Shown here: positions 1 to 6,163 of the stretch, piece by piece | How positions within the stretch are numbered: position 1 is the first letter of the stretch | Layout: each line of letters starts with the position of its first letter | Source of the DNA: Nitrospinota bacterium | GTDB lineage: Bacteria > UBA8248 > JACPRG01 | Assembly (NCBI GenBank): GCA_030740135.1 | Contig: JASLXW010000249.1 | Location: forward strand, 1-6,163 | DNA: 6,163 bases | Direction: 5' to 3' | Position numbers and translations under genes: made by a program | Notes under the pieces: model-generated | Database searches by the model: none | Told to the model about the DNA's origin: nothing | Seen by the model: only the letters and a program-made list of their open reading frames with translations

Positions 1-1016
1 AGGATTCGGGCGCTTTCATCACCGCCGGGGTCCTGATCGTCCGGAATCCCGACACGGGCGAGCCGAACATCGGGATCTATCGCCACATGGTGAAGGGGCC
101 GAACCGCCTGGGCTGTTTTATCAATGAGGGCACGCACCTGTTCCATCTCCTGAAGAAGGCCGAGGCGAAGGGACAGGATCTGGAGTGCGTCATCTTCATC
201 GGCCACCATCCCCTGGGCATCCTGGCCTCCCAGGTCCGGGGGGCGCTCCAGAACGAGCTGGCCACGATGGGCGGGGTCCTGGGAGAGGCGCTCGAGCTCG
301 CCCCGGCCGAGACGGTGGACGTGCCCGTTCCGGCTCGGGCGGAAATCGCCATCGAGGGCAGGATCCGCGCGGGCGTCCGGGAGGAGGAGGGGCCCTTCGG
401 CGAGTACACCTTCTTCTATGGGGAGGCCCGGAATTCCCCGGTCATCGAGGTGTCGGCCATCACGCACCGCCGCGACGCCATCCTCTACGACGTGCACTCC
501 CCGTATATCGACCACGTGAACTGCTCCCTTCTGGCGCAGGACGCCTATGTGTTCAACAAGATCCGGGCCTCGGTGCACAACGTCCTGGACGTGTTTCACC
601 CCTCGGAAGGCATCATCCACACGGCGGTTATCCAGATCCGCAAGGAGACGGAAGGGCAGGGCAAGGCGGCGGGTCTGGCCGCGCTGGCCTCGGTGTACCT
701 GCTCAAGATCGCCATCGTTGTGGATGACGACGTGGACCCGACCAATCTCGGTGAGGTCCTCTGGGCCATCACGGCCAGGACCCGGCCGGATCGGGACTTC
801 GACTTCATCAAGGACGTACAGTGCGGCACGCTGGACGCCATGGGCGCGTCGGGAGAGGGTTGGCCGCAAAGGGGCGGCCTCAACACCAAGGTGCTCATCG
901 ACGCGACGAAGCCCATCGATGTCCCGCTGCCCGACCGTTGCGACCCGCCCGAGGCGATGTGGCGCGCGATGGACCTCGCCGAGTATTTCCCGGACGGGAA
1001 TTTCGGGTCGGGCTGA
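1..1016 (+). CDS. UbiD-family prFMN-dependent decarboxylase, 5'-partial
   Basis: The gene enters from outside the window; the reading frame is set by codons starting at base 3, and 337 residues are visible. The Met codon at 87 is internal, because conserved UbiD sequence (ITAGVLIVRNPDTG, then NIGIYR at 66-83) lies before it. Family members run about 450-500 residues, so roughly the first quarter to third is missing. Visible UbiD landmarks are the NxGxYR motif, a Glu at 255-257 in the position of a metal ligand (from remembered alignment), the acidic EGPFGE motif at 387-404 matching E. coli EGPYGD, IVVDDDVD, WAITARTRPDRD, and near the C-terminus LNTKVLIDATKP, matching E. coli LGSKMGLDAT. Family members reversibly decarboxylate aromatic or alpha,beta-unsaturated acids in the cytoplasm, using prenylated FMN made by UbiX. 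No UbiX is in the window. The spread of conserved motifs suggests an active enzyme. The catabolic neighbours argue against ubiquinone synthesis; the substrate is unknown. It ends 55 bases before the RidA gene. Confidence 0.93.
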   Translation, partial: DSGAFITAGVLIVRNPDTGEPNIGIYRHMVKGPNRLGCFINEGTHLFHLLKKAEAKGQDLECVIFIGHHPLGILASQVRGALQNELATMGGVLGEALELAPAETVDVPVPARAEIAIEGRIRAGVREEEGPFGEYTFFYGEARNSPVIEVSAITHRRDAILYDVHSPYIDHVNCSLLAQDAYVFNKIRASVHNVLDVFHPSEGIIHTAVIQIRKETEGQGKAAGLAALASVYLLKIAIVVDDDVDPTNLGEVLWAITARTRPDRDFDFIKDVQCGTLDAMGASGEGWPQRGGLNTKVLIDATKPIDVPLPDRCDPPEAMWRAMDLAEYFPDGNFGSG

Positions 1017-1060
1017 GGAGTTCCGCGCCCTCATCGAGGCCGCCGTTTCGCTCAGGCGTG

Positions 1061-1066
1061 AAAGGA
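1061..1066 (+). promoter_or_regulatory. Ribosome binding site of the triple-RidA gene
   Basis: AAAGGA lies 5 bases before the ATG at 1072. It fixes the start, because the same frame is open without a stop far upstream, back through the UbiD gene. Confidence 0.6.
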
Positions 1067-1071
1067 ACAAT

Positions 1072-2361
1072 ATGCGGCGCGAAGCCATCCATTGTCCGAA
1101 GGTCCCCCGGCCCGTCATGGGGTCCCACGCCGTCAAGGCCGGGGACTTTGTGTTCCTGGGCGGGCAGATCCCGTCCGATTATCAAAACGGGCTCGCCCCC
1201 GAGGTGAAAAGAAACAGCCGCGGCGTCTCCAACCCGGTGGTTCTGTCGAAGATTCAGTCGGATTACATCCTCAACAACGCGCGGGCCATCCTGGAATCCG
1301 CCGGGTCGTCTTTCAAGAACGGCGTCCGGATTGATCAATTCGTGACGCGGCCCGAGGCCGCCTCGCCGTATCTGGACACCCGCAAACGATTTGTGCCGCC
1401 CTCCATCCGGCCGGCCAGCACGCACGTCGCAATCGAGGCCCTGGCCGTGCCGGGCGCGCTGGTGGGGCTCGAACTGATTGCCGTCACGGATGCCGGAGCG
1501 ACCCGGAAGCGGATCATCGACATGGGAAACGTCCCAAAGTCTCCGGGCGGACCCTTCGCGGGGGGGCCGCAGGCGGTTGTGGCGGGGGACTTCATTTTCT
1601 TGACCGGCCAGATCGCGAGCGATTTCAAGACCGGCATCGCCCCCGAGGCCCGGAAGGATCCCGGTTTCTGGTACGGCTCGGCCATCCGGCTTCAGACCGA
1701 ATACGTCCTGAAGCGCCTCCAGATGGTCCTCGAAGAGGCGGAGAGCTCGCTCGATCACGTCGTCAAAGCCGATGTGTGGCTCATGGACATGGAGGACGTC
1801 CATGAGTTCGACGAGGTCTGGAAGGAGTATTTCCCGAAAAATCCCCCCGCGCGGAGCCTCCTGCCGGTCAGCCGGATCGCCGATGCCCAATGTCTGATCG
1901 AGATCAACCTGATCGCCGTCCGGGACGGGGGGAAGGCGAAGAAAAAGAGCGTTATGGCCAGGGGCGTCCCCGCGCCGGCGGGCCATCAGCCCCACGCGGT
2001 TCGCGCCGGGGATTTCCTGTTCCTGTCTGGGGTTTTTGCGACCGACGACGGCCGGGAGATCGCTCCGGAGGCGCGGATCCACCCGGACATGCCGTGGTTC
2101 GGCTCCGCCGGCCGCCGGCAGACCGAGCATATCCTGAGCCAGATGGAAAAAATCTGCCGGGCGGGCGGGAGCCGCCTCGCGGACGTTGTCTGGTCGCAGA
2201 ACTTCTACGCGGACTTCAGCGAATTCGACGCCTCCCTCGAAGTCTGGGAGCGGGCCTTCCCGAAAGCGCCGCCGGCGGCGCTGGTTTGCGGGGTGAGGCC
2301 CCCCCAATGGGTTCGGGGCTGCACGATCCAGATGGATGCCGTGGCCGCCGCCTCACGTTAG
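1072..2361 (+). CDS. Triple-domain RidA (YjgF/YER057c/UK114) family protein
   Basis: The 429-residue protein contains three tandem RidA-like units, at about residues 8-140, 150-285 and 297-426. Each begins with a Pro/Gly-rich lead and an AV-x-AGDF-x-FL-x-G strand (residues 20-31, 168-179, 309-320). The next block is GQIPSD, GQIASD or GVFATD, and each unit ends with an LELIAV, INLIAV or MDAVAA strand. Units 2 and 3 also share a W-x-x-x-FPK-x-PPA block (250-260 and 392-402). Single RidA proteins are about 130 residues, form homotrimers and hydrolyse reactive enamine/imine intermediates; relatives include 2-aminomuconate deaminase and RutC. Hand alignment to E. coli RidA puts Arg105 and Glu120 at R261 and E277 in unit 2, but at S116/G132 in unit 1 and A403/Q420 in unit 3. 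I infer a one-chain pseudo-trimer with perhaps one canonical catalytic unit. There is no signal peptide or membrane segment, so it is probably cytoplasmic. Its position after a decarboxylase suggests deamination within a catabolic route. Family assignment is firm; activity is not. Confidence 0.88.
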   Translation: MRREAIHCPKVPRPVMGSHAVKAGDFVFLGGQIPSDYQNGLAPEVKRNSRGVSNPVVLSKIQSDYILNNARAILESAGSSFKNGVRIDQFVTRPEAASPYLDTRKRFVPPSIRPASTHVAIEALAVPGALVGLELIAVTDAGATRKRIIDMGNVPKSPGGPFAGGPQAVVAGDFIFLTGQIASDFKTGIAPEARKDPGFWYGSAIRLQTEYVLKRLQMVLEEAESSLDHVVKADVWLMDMEDVHEFDEVWKEYFPKNPPARSLLPVSRIADAQCLIEINLIAVRDGGKAKKKSVMARGVPAPAGHQPHAVRAGDFLFLSGVFATDDGREIAPEARIHPDMPWFGSAGRRQTEHILSQMEKICRAGGSRLADVVWSQNFYADFSEFDASLEVWERAFPKAPPAALVCGVRPPQWVRGCTIQMDAVAAASR

Positions 2362-2451
2362 AATTCGGTTCGCGAGGATGGAGCGGCCGGGCCGCCGCAC
2401 CCCCCACCTTTTCGGAGAATAAGTATCTTCCAGCGAAAGGAGCGGAAAGCC
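2362..2451 (+). other. 90-base gap with small hairpin, before hydrolase gene
   Basis: This is the longest intergenic stretch in the window. It holds a perfect 5-bp inverted repeat (GCGGC, loop CGG, GCCGC at 2383-2395), followed by a C-rich run and only four T's, which is too weak and too distant for a convincing rho-independent terminator. A locally AT-richer patch at about 2408-2430 precedes the ribosome binding site and could hold an internal promoter, but I see no clear -35/-10 pair. Confidence 0.3.
2436..2442 (+). promoter_or_regulatory. Strong ribosome binding site deciding a GTG start
   Basis: AAAGGAG lies 9 bases before GTG at 2452. It supports GTG as the true start of the hydrolase over the first in-frame ATG at 2545. 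Confidence 0.65.
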
Positions 2452-4089
2452 GTGTATGTCAACCCAGACAGCATCCGAACCGCCTATCCCGCGGCCTGGC
2501 CGCAATACCCCTTCGATGAGACCCCGGAGACGCCGGAGGCCTCCATGCCCCGGTATTCGATCTGTCCGGAGGAAGGCATCCGCATCCCGATGCGCGACGG
2601 CGTCAAGCTGGCGGCGGACATCTTTCGGCCCTACGCCCCCGGGGAAAAGTTTCCCGCCCTGGTGGCGTGGTCGTGTTATTCGCGCCAGCTCCAGCACACC
2701 CCGGTTCCGCTCGGCCAGAACGAGGCGGGGATCACCCAGTTCTGGACGCCGCGGGGCTACGTCCACGTTGTGGTGGACGCCCGGGGCTCTAACGACTCCG
2801 ACGGCGTGTGGGACTTCTGCGGGCCCGTCGAGCAGCACGACCTGTTCGAGACCATTGAATGGGCGGCCTCGCAGCCCTGGTGCAACGGCAACGTCGGGAT
2901 GGTGGGCTGCTCCTATTACGCGAGGAGCCAGATCATGGTGGCGGGCAGCCACCAACCCCCCAGCCTGAAGGCCATCTTCCCCTACGACGCCGCCACGGAC
3001 ATGTACCGCGACTCCTGCTTCCACGGCGGCATCCCGTCGGACGGGTTCCTGCGGGGCTGGTTCGCCAACATGTCCTATTTGAACTTCTGGGGCGGCCGGC
3101 TGAAGGACCCGTCCGGATTCCATCACCATTTCCAGACGGCCCTCGGTCTCAAGCACCCCCTGGATTGCGAGTACTATCAGGAGCGCTCCGCCTGGCCGAG
3201 GCTGGACCGCATCAACGTCCCCACGTACTTCGGCTGCGACTGGCAGTTCTATCAGCTCCACCTCCGGGGCGCTTTCAGCGGCTGGGAGGGCGTGACCGGC
3301 GTCCCCAAGCGGATGCTGATCGGTCCGGTTCCGCAGCCCCGCAGGCCCTTCGCGAATTATCACCAGGAGGCCCTGCGGTGGTACGACCAATGGCTGAAGG
3401 GCATGGACACCCGGGTGATGGAGGGGCCGCCCATCCAGCTTTATATCCAGGGGGAGGACGTCTGGCGCTCGGAGGACGAGTGGCCGCTGGCCCGCACCGT
3501 GTGGACGGACTTCCACCTGGGCGGTCCGCCGAAGGGCTTGGAGGGTGCGCTCTCCGAATCCCCGGGGAGCGACGGGGAGCGGACCTACGAATACGATCCC
3601 CTGAGCGAGGAGAGCCGGTACGGGAATCCGCGGCTCGTTTACCGGACCGAGCCCATGACGCGGCCCATGGAAGTGACCGGCCCCGTCGTCCTGAATCTGG
3701 CGGCGAAATCCTCGGCGGAGGATACGGACTGGTTCGTCGTTTTGATGGATGAAGGCCCGGACGGCAAGTCGAGGACCCTGACGAAGGGCTGGCTCCGGGC
3801 GTCCCACCGGGAGGCGGACGCGGAGAGAAGCAAGCCCTGGCAGCCTTGGCATACGCACGCCCGCGAGATCCCGCTGACGCCGAATCAGCCCGAGACGTTC
3901 GCCATCGAAATCATGCCGACCTGCAACGTTTTCCAGCCGGGCCACCGGGTGCGGTTGGAGATCGCGAGCTGTGATTCGGTCGCCGACAACTTCTTCTGGT
4001 ATCACGCCGCGAAAGCCATCAAGGCCCGGAATACGGTGTTGGAAGGATCGGGCGGCTCGCGCTTGGTGTTGCCCGTGATTCCGCGATAG
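2452..4089 (+). CDS. CocE/NonD family alpha/beta hydrolase (peptidase S15-like)
   Basis: The 545-residue protein has the layout of the CocE/NonD family (cocaine esterase, acyl-amino-acid and X-Pro peptidase relatives), which cleaves esters or amides with a Ser-Asp-His triad. An N-terminal Pro-rich stretch leads into IPMRDGVKLAADIFRP, typical of the family. Y76 fits the oxyanion Tyr, and DARGSNDSDG at 109-118 matches the usual DVRG-x-x-x-SEG block. The nucleophile elbow is GCSYYA (S154), where the family usually has GxSYxG. D263 in GCDW is the likely triad Asp. The usual GPWxH triad His is absent: residues 291-296 read GPVPQP. H304, in YHQEALRWYDQWLKG, is a candidate replacement. A C-terminal jelly-roll domain covers about 340-540, with DTDW (424-427), LTKGWLRASHR and GHRVRLEI (497-504). 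There is no evident signal peptide, so it is probably cytoplasmic. Translation from ATG at 2545 would drop 31 residues. The substrate is unknown. Confidence 0.9.
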   Translation: MYVNPDSIRTAYPAAWPQYPFDETPETPEASMPRYSICPEEGIRIPMRDGVKLAADIFRPYAPGEKFPALVAWSCYSRQLQHTPVPLGQNEAGITQFWTPRGYVHVVVDARGSNDSDGVWDFCGPVEQHDLFETIEWAASQPWCNGNVGMVGCSYYARSQIMVAGSHQPPSLKAIFPYDAATDMYRDSCFHGGIPSDGFLRGWFANMSYLNFWGGRLKDPSGFHHHFQTALGLKHPLDCEYYQERSAWPRLDRINVPTYFGCDWQFYQLHLRGAFSGWEGVTGVPKRMLIGPVPQPRRPFANYHQEALRWYDQWLKGMDTRVMEGPPIQLYIQGEDVWRSEDEWPLARTVWTDFHLGGPPKGLEGALSESPGSDGERTYEYDPLSEESRYGNPRLVYRTEPMTRPMEVTGPVVLNLAAKSSAEDTDWFVVLMDEGPDGKSRTLTKGWLRASHREADAERSKPWQPWHTHAREIPLTPNQPETFAIEIMPTCNVFQPGHRVRLEIASCDSVADNFFWYHAAKAIKARNTVLEGSGGSRLVLPVIPR

Positions 4090-4118
4090 AGCGCGCCCGA
4101 AATGGATGAGATATTGCG

Positions 4119-4589
4119 ATGATCATCGAAGGGAAAATCGATGTCGCGGCCCCCATCCGGAAGGTCTGGGATTTTGTGATGGACATGGAGGCGTTCGCAT
4201 CCTGCGTGCCGGGCCTGGACGAGATCGTTCAATTGGACGACCGGACCTTCGACGGGGTGATCGGCGCCAAGGTCGGCCCCATGTCCGGGAAGTTCCGGTT
4301 CCGGGCGGCCATCGCGGAGAGCGTCCCGCCCACGGAGATGAAGGTCCGGGTAGAGGGGATGGATGACCTGACCCGGAGCGCCATCCACGCGTGGGTCACG
4401 TTGAACCTGACCCCCTCCGATTCGGCCGGGACGAAAATGACGCATCATTTCGACGCCGAGATCAAAGGCCGGATCGCAATCGTCGGCGACATGATTCTCC
4501 GGGGCGCGGCCGGCGTGATGCTCAATGAGTTTTCGAGACGGCTCCGCCGGCGCCTCGAACAGCCCGACGCGGGGCGGGACGACGCTTAG
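4119..4589 (+). CDS. CoxG-like SRPBCC family protein
   Basis: The 156-residue protein matches the CoxG (carbon monoxide dehydrogenase subunit G) branch of the SRPBCC/START-like fold. Evidence is the N-terminal EGKIDVAAPIRKVWDFVMD with W17, the diagnostic CVPG at 29-32, and KVGPMSGKF at 51-59, which corresponds to the family VGPxxGxF turn. The fold makes a hydrophobic cavity. In CO-oxidising bacteria CoxG helps attach or mature the molybdenum CO dehydrogenase at the membrane, while many relatives accompany other molybdenum hydroxylases or have no known role. This copy ends in an Arg-rich helix and an acidic tail and lacks the C-terminal membrane anchor of full-length CoxG, so it should be soluble. 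No cox structural genes are visible. It begins 29 bases after the hydrolase, behind a weak GGATGAG site at 4104-4110, and ends 13 bases before the oxidoreductase, so it is surely co-transcribed with it. The precise function is open. Confidence 0.85.
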   Translation: MIIEGKIDVAAPIRKVWDFVMDMEAFASCVPGLDEIVQLDDRTFDGVIGAKVGPMSGKFRFRAAIAESVPPTEMKVRVEGMDDLTRSAIHAWVTLNLTPSDSAGTKMTHHFDAEIKGRIAIVGDMILRGAAGVMLNEFSRRLRRRLEQPDAGRDDA

Positions 4590-4595
4590 GGGGAG
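4590..4595 (+). promoter_or_regulatory. Ribosome binding site of the GMC oxidoreductase
   Basis: GGGGAG lies 7 bases before ATG at 4603, directly after the stop codon of the CoxG-like gene. It supports this start over the in-frame ATG at 4525, which lies inside the upstream gene. Confidence 0.6.
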
Positions 4596-4602
4596 CAGGG
4601 CG

Positions 4603-6120
4603 ATGGCCGAACCATATGACGTGATCATCATCGGGGGCGGCTCGGCGGGATGTGTGGCCGCCTCCCGGCTTTCCGAGGATCCCGGACGAAGCGTCCTTCT
4701 GCTGGATCGCGCCCCCGACCCGCAGCCGCTTCCGGACCTGATCGCCGAATCCGCAAAGGTCGGGCGGCTCCTTCTGGAGTCTCCCTACATCGAGATGTTT
4801 CCCTCGGACCGGTCCATTGACGGGAGCGTGTACTACTCCCTCGCTGGCCGGGTCCTGGGAGGCGGCTCCTCGGTCAACATGATGACGGTCATCCGGGCGA
4901 TTCCGGCCGATTTCGAGGCTTGGGTCGCGGCCGGCAACCCCGAATGGGCTTGGGACAAGGTGCTTCCCGTCTTTAAGCGGATCGAGGCGGACCAGGATTA
5001 TCCGGATCACCCCTTCCACGGCAGCGACGGCCCCCTGTACACCAAGCGGCGGGTCGCCTCCTTCGACCAGATCACCAGTCCGCTGGAGCGCGCCCAGATT
5101 GATGGGGCCGTCGATCTGGGGCTTCCCCTCATTCAGGACCAGAACCTTCCGAACCCTTGGGGGATCTCCATCACAGCGTACAACGTGAAGGACGGGATGC
5201 GGCAGTCGTCCGTGGTCGCTTTTCTGTCGGACGCCCGTTCCCGGCCCAACCTGACCATCATCGACGAGGCCCTGGTCCATTCATTGGACATCGAGGGAAA
5301 CCGCGTCACGGCGGTCCGGTATGAGCGTAATGGGCAGGTTCAGACGGTTTCGGGCGGTGAGGTCGTCCTGAGCGCGGGAGCCTATCACTCTCCGCAAATT
5401 CTGATGCTCTCGGGGATCGGCGCGTCCGCAGAGCTTGAGCGCCTCGGCGTCCCGGTCGTCCATGCGCTGAACGGCATCGGCGAGAACCACCAGGACCACG
5501 CGGTCGTCTTTCTGCAATTCGAGGGCGCGAAAGAGCACATCGAAGACTGGATCACGCCCTCGACCATGATGAACCTGAAAAGCGACCCGAGTCTCGAATA
5601 CTCGGATTTTCAGGCCATCATCCGGCAGCCGGCCGAGATGGAAGGGTTGGGGCAGATGAACACGATCTCCGTTCACCTCATCGAGCAGCGCTCGCGGGGC
5701 CGGATCTATCTGAAAAACACCGATCCGGCCGAGTTGCCCGGCATCGACCCGCGGATGATGGAAGACCCCGCGGACATCGAGGCCACGGTCACCGTCCTTC
5801 GGTTCATCGAGGCGCTGGCGAAGACCAAAGCGATGAGCGAGTTTTACGGGCCGCTTTTCCTGCCGGGCCCGGATGAGGATTGGGCGGAATTCGCGCGAAA
5901 GACGTACGATAGCTTCCACCACGGCGTCGGCACATGCAAGATGGGCCCGGCGTCCGATGACAGCGCCGTCGTGGATGAGCGGCTTCGCGTCCACGGTATG
6001 TCCAATCTGCGGGTGGCCGACGCCTCGATCATGCCCGTCATCCCGCACGCCCACACGAATAACACCTCCCTGATGATCGGCCAGCGGTTGGCGGAATTTA
6101 TGAAAGAAGACGGATGTTGA
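4603..6120 (+). CDS. GMC-family FAD-dependent oxidoreductase (choline dehydrogenase-like)
   Basis: The 505-residue flavoenzyme belongs to the glucose-methanol-choline family, which oxidises primary or secondary alcohols with FAD. The Rossmann FAD motif GGGSAG is at residues 11-16, right after the start, which confirms the start codon. The first GMC signature is GRVLGGGSSVN at 82-92, slightly altered from the common LGGSSxIN. The second, GAYHSPQILMLSGIG, is at 259-273 and fits the PROSITE pattern fully. Near the C-terminus, HHGVGTCKMG starts at H439/H440 and carries the catalytic His. PHAHTNNTS at 481-489 carries the second active-site position, apparently Asn (N486 or N487) as in choline oxidase. 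The length is usual for bacterial members (about 500-560). There is no signal peptide or Tat motif, so it is likely cytoplasmic and would need a soluble or quinone acceptor. Its role is probably oxidation of an alcohol or hydroxy acid in the operon's pathway. The exact substrate cannot be read from sequence. Confidence 0.93.
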   Translation: MAEPYDVIIIGGGSAGCVAASRLSEDPGRSVLLLDRAPDPQPLPDLIAESAKVGRLLLESPYIEMFPSDRSIDGSVYYSLAGRVLGGGSSVNMMTVIRAIPADFEAWVAAGNPEWAWDKVLPVFKRIEADQDYPDHPFHGSDGPLYTKRRVASFDQITSPLERAQIDGAVDLGLPLIQDQNLPNPWGISITAYNVKDGMRQSSVVAFLSDARSRPNLTIIDEALVHSLDIEGNRVTAVRYERNGQVQTVSGGEVVLSAGAYHSPQILMLSGIGASAELERLGVPVVHALNGIGENHQDHAVVFLQFEGAKEHIEDWITPSTMMNLKSDPSLEYSDFQAIIRQPAEMEGLGQMNTISVHLIEQRSRGRIYLKNTDPAELPGIDPRMMEDPADIEATVTVLRFIEALAKTKAMSEFYGPLFLPGPDEDWAEFARKTYDSFHHGVGTCKMGPASDDSAVVDERLRVHGMSNLRVADASIMPVIPHAHTNNTSLMIGQRLAEFMKEDGC

Positions 6121-6136
6121 CGCCCGTATTCGCTTT

Positions 6137-6162
6137 GCCTTGCCGAAGGCCTCCGAACGGAG
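6137..6162 (+). other. Two adjacent small hairpins after the last gene
   Basis: GCCTT-GCCG-AAGGC at 6137-6150 is a 5-bp stem with a 4-base loop. CTCC-GAAC-GGAG at 6151-6162 is a 4-bp stem. They could be the start of a terminator region, but the window ends before any T-tract would appear, so this is weak. Confidence 0.25.
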
Positions 6163-6163
6163 C

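Noticed and set aside
547..1071. Upstream extension of the RidA frame to ATG at 547
   Set aside because: This part overlaps conserved UbiD coding sequence in another frame and reads as Arg/Ser/Thr-rich nonsense. AAAGGA before 1072 gives a proper start.
895..2307. 470-codon open frame on the - strand opposite the triple RidA gene
   Set aside because: Composition is typical of GC-rich antisense and has no domain; the + strand has three clear RidA units and a ribosome binding site.
2383..2395. Rho-independent terminator between the RidA and hydrolase genes
   Set aside because: The stem is only 5 bp with a 3-base loop and no adjacent T-tract, so it was kept only as a weak hairpin note.
2353..4005. 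550-codon open frame on the - strand opposite the hydrolase
   Set aside because: It is the antisense shadow of the CocE/NonD gene. Its translation is rich in Arg, Gly, Pro and Val with no recognisable domain, while the + strand matches a known family end to end.
4525..4602. 26-residue N-terminal extension of the GMC oxidoreductase
   Set aside because: It lies largely inside the CoxG-like gene, and the FAD motif starts 10 residues after Met 4603, which has its own ribosome binding site.
4522..6054. Two - strand open frames (4522-5280 and 5281-6054) opposite the GMC gene
   Set aside because: Both are shadows of a + strand gene with intact GMC signatures and show no domain of their own.

Overview
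The window is a run of five protein-coding genes, all on the + strand and spaced 13 to 90 bases apart. The DNA is GC-rich, roughly two-thirds G+C by eye. This looks like one catabolic operon from an environmental, probably uncultured, bacterium. The gene mix (a non-ubiquinone UbiD decarboxylase, a RidA-family protein, a CocE/NonD hydrolase, a CoxG-like protein and a GMC oxidoreductase) is of the kind I associate with metabolically versatile soil, sediment or marine lineages such as Deltaproteobacteria-like groups, Rokubacteria, Tectomicrobia and Chloroflexi. The sequence alone does not decide the taxon. There are no RNA genes, insertion sequences, CRISPR arrays or long DNA repeats.

Layout: (1) bases 1-1016, the C-terminal two-thirds or so of a UbiD-family prenylated-FMN decarboxylase, cut by the window edge. 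(2) 1072-2361, a 429-residue protein that reads as three RidA/YjgF domains in tandem on one chain. (3) 2452-4089, a 545-residue CocE/NonD (peptidase S15-like) alpha/beta hydrolase that starts with GTG. (4) 4119-4589, a 156-residue CoxG-like SRPBCC protein. (5) 4603-6120, a 505-residue GMC-family FAD oxidoreductase. The last 43 bases hold two small hairpins and possibly the start of a further gene.

The most unusual item is the triple RidA protein. RidA is normally a chain of about 130 residues that assembles as a homotrimer, with active sites at the subunit interfaces. Here three diverged copies sit on one chain, so the protein may fold as a covalent pseudo-trimer. By my hand alignment to E. 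coli RidA, only the middle copy keeps both ligand-binding residues (Arg105 and Glu120 equivalents); the first and third copies have lost both.

Together the genes suggest breakdown of an organic, possibly nitrogen-containing compound: alcohol oxidation (GMC), ester or amide hydrolysis (CocE/NonD), decarboxylation (UbiD) and imine/enamine deamination (RidA), with CoxG-like SRPBCC as an accessory protein. The substrate and the order of steps are inference.
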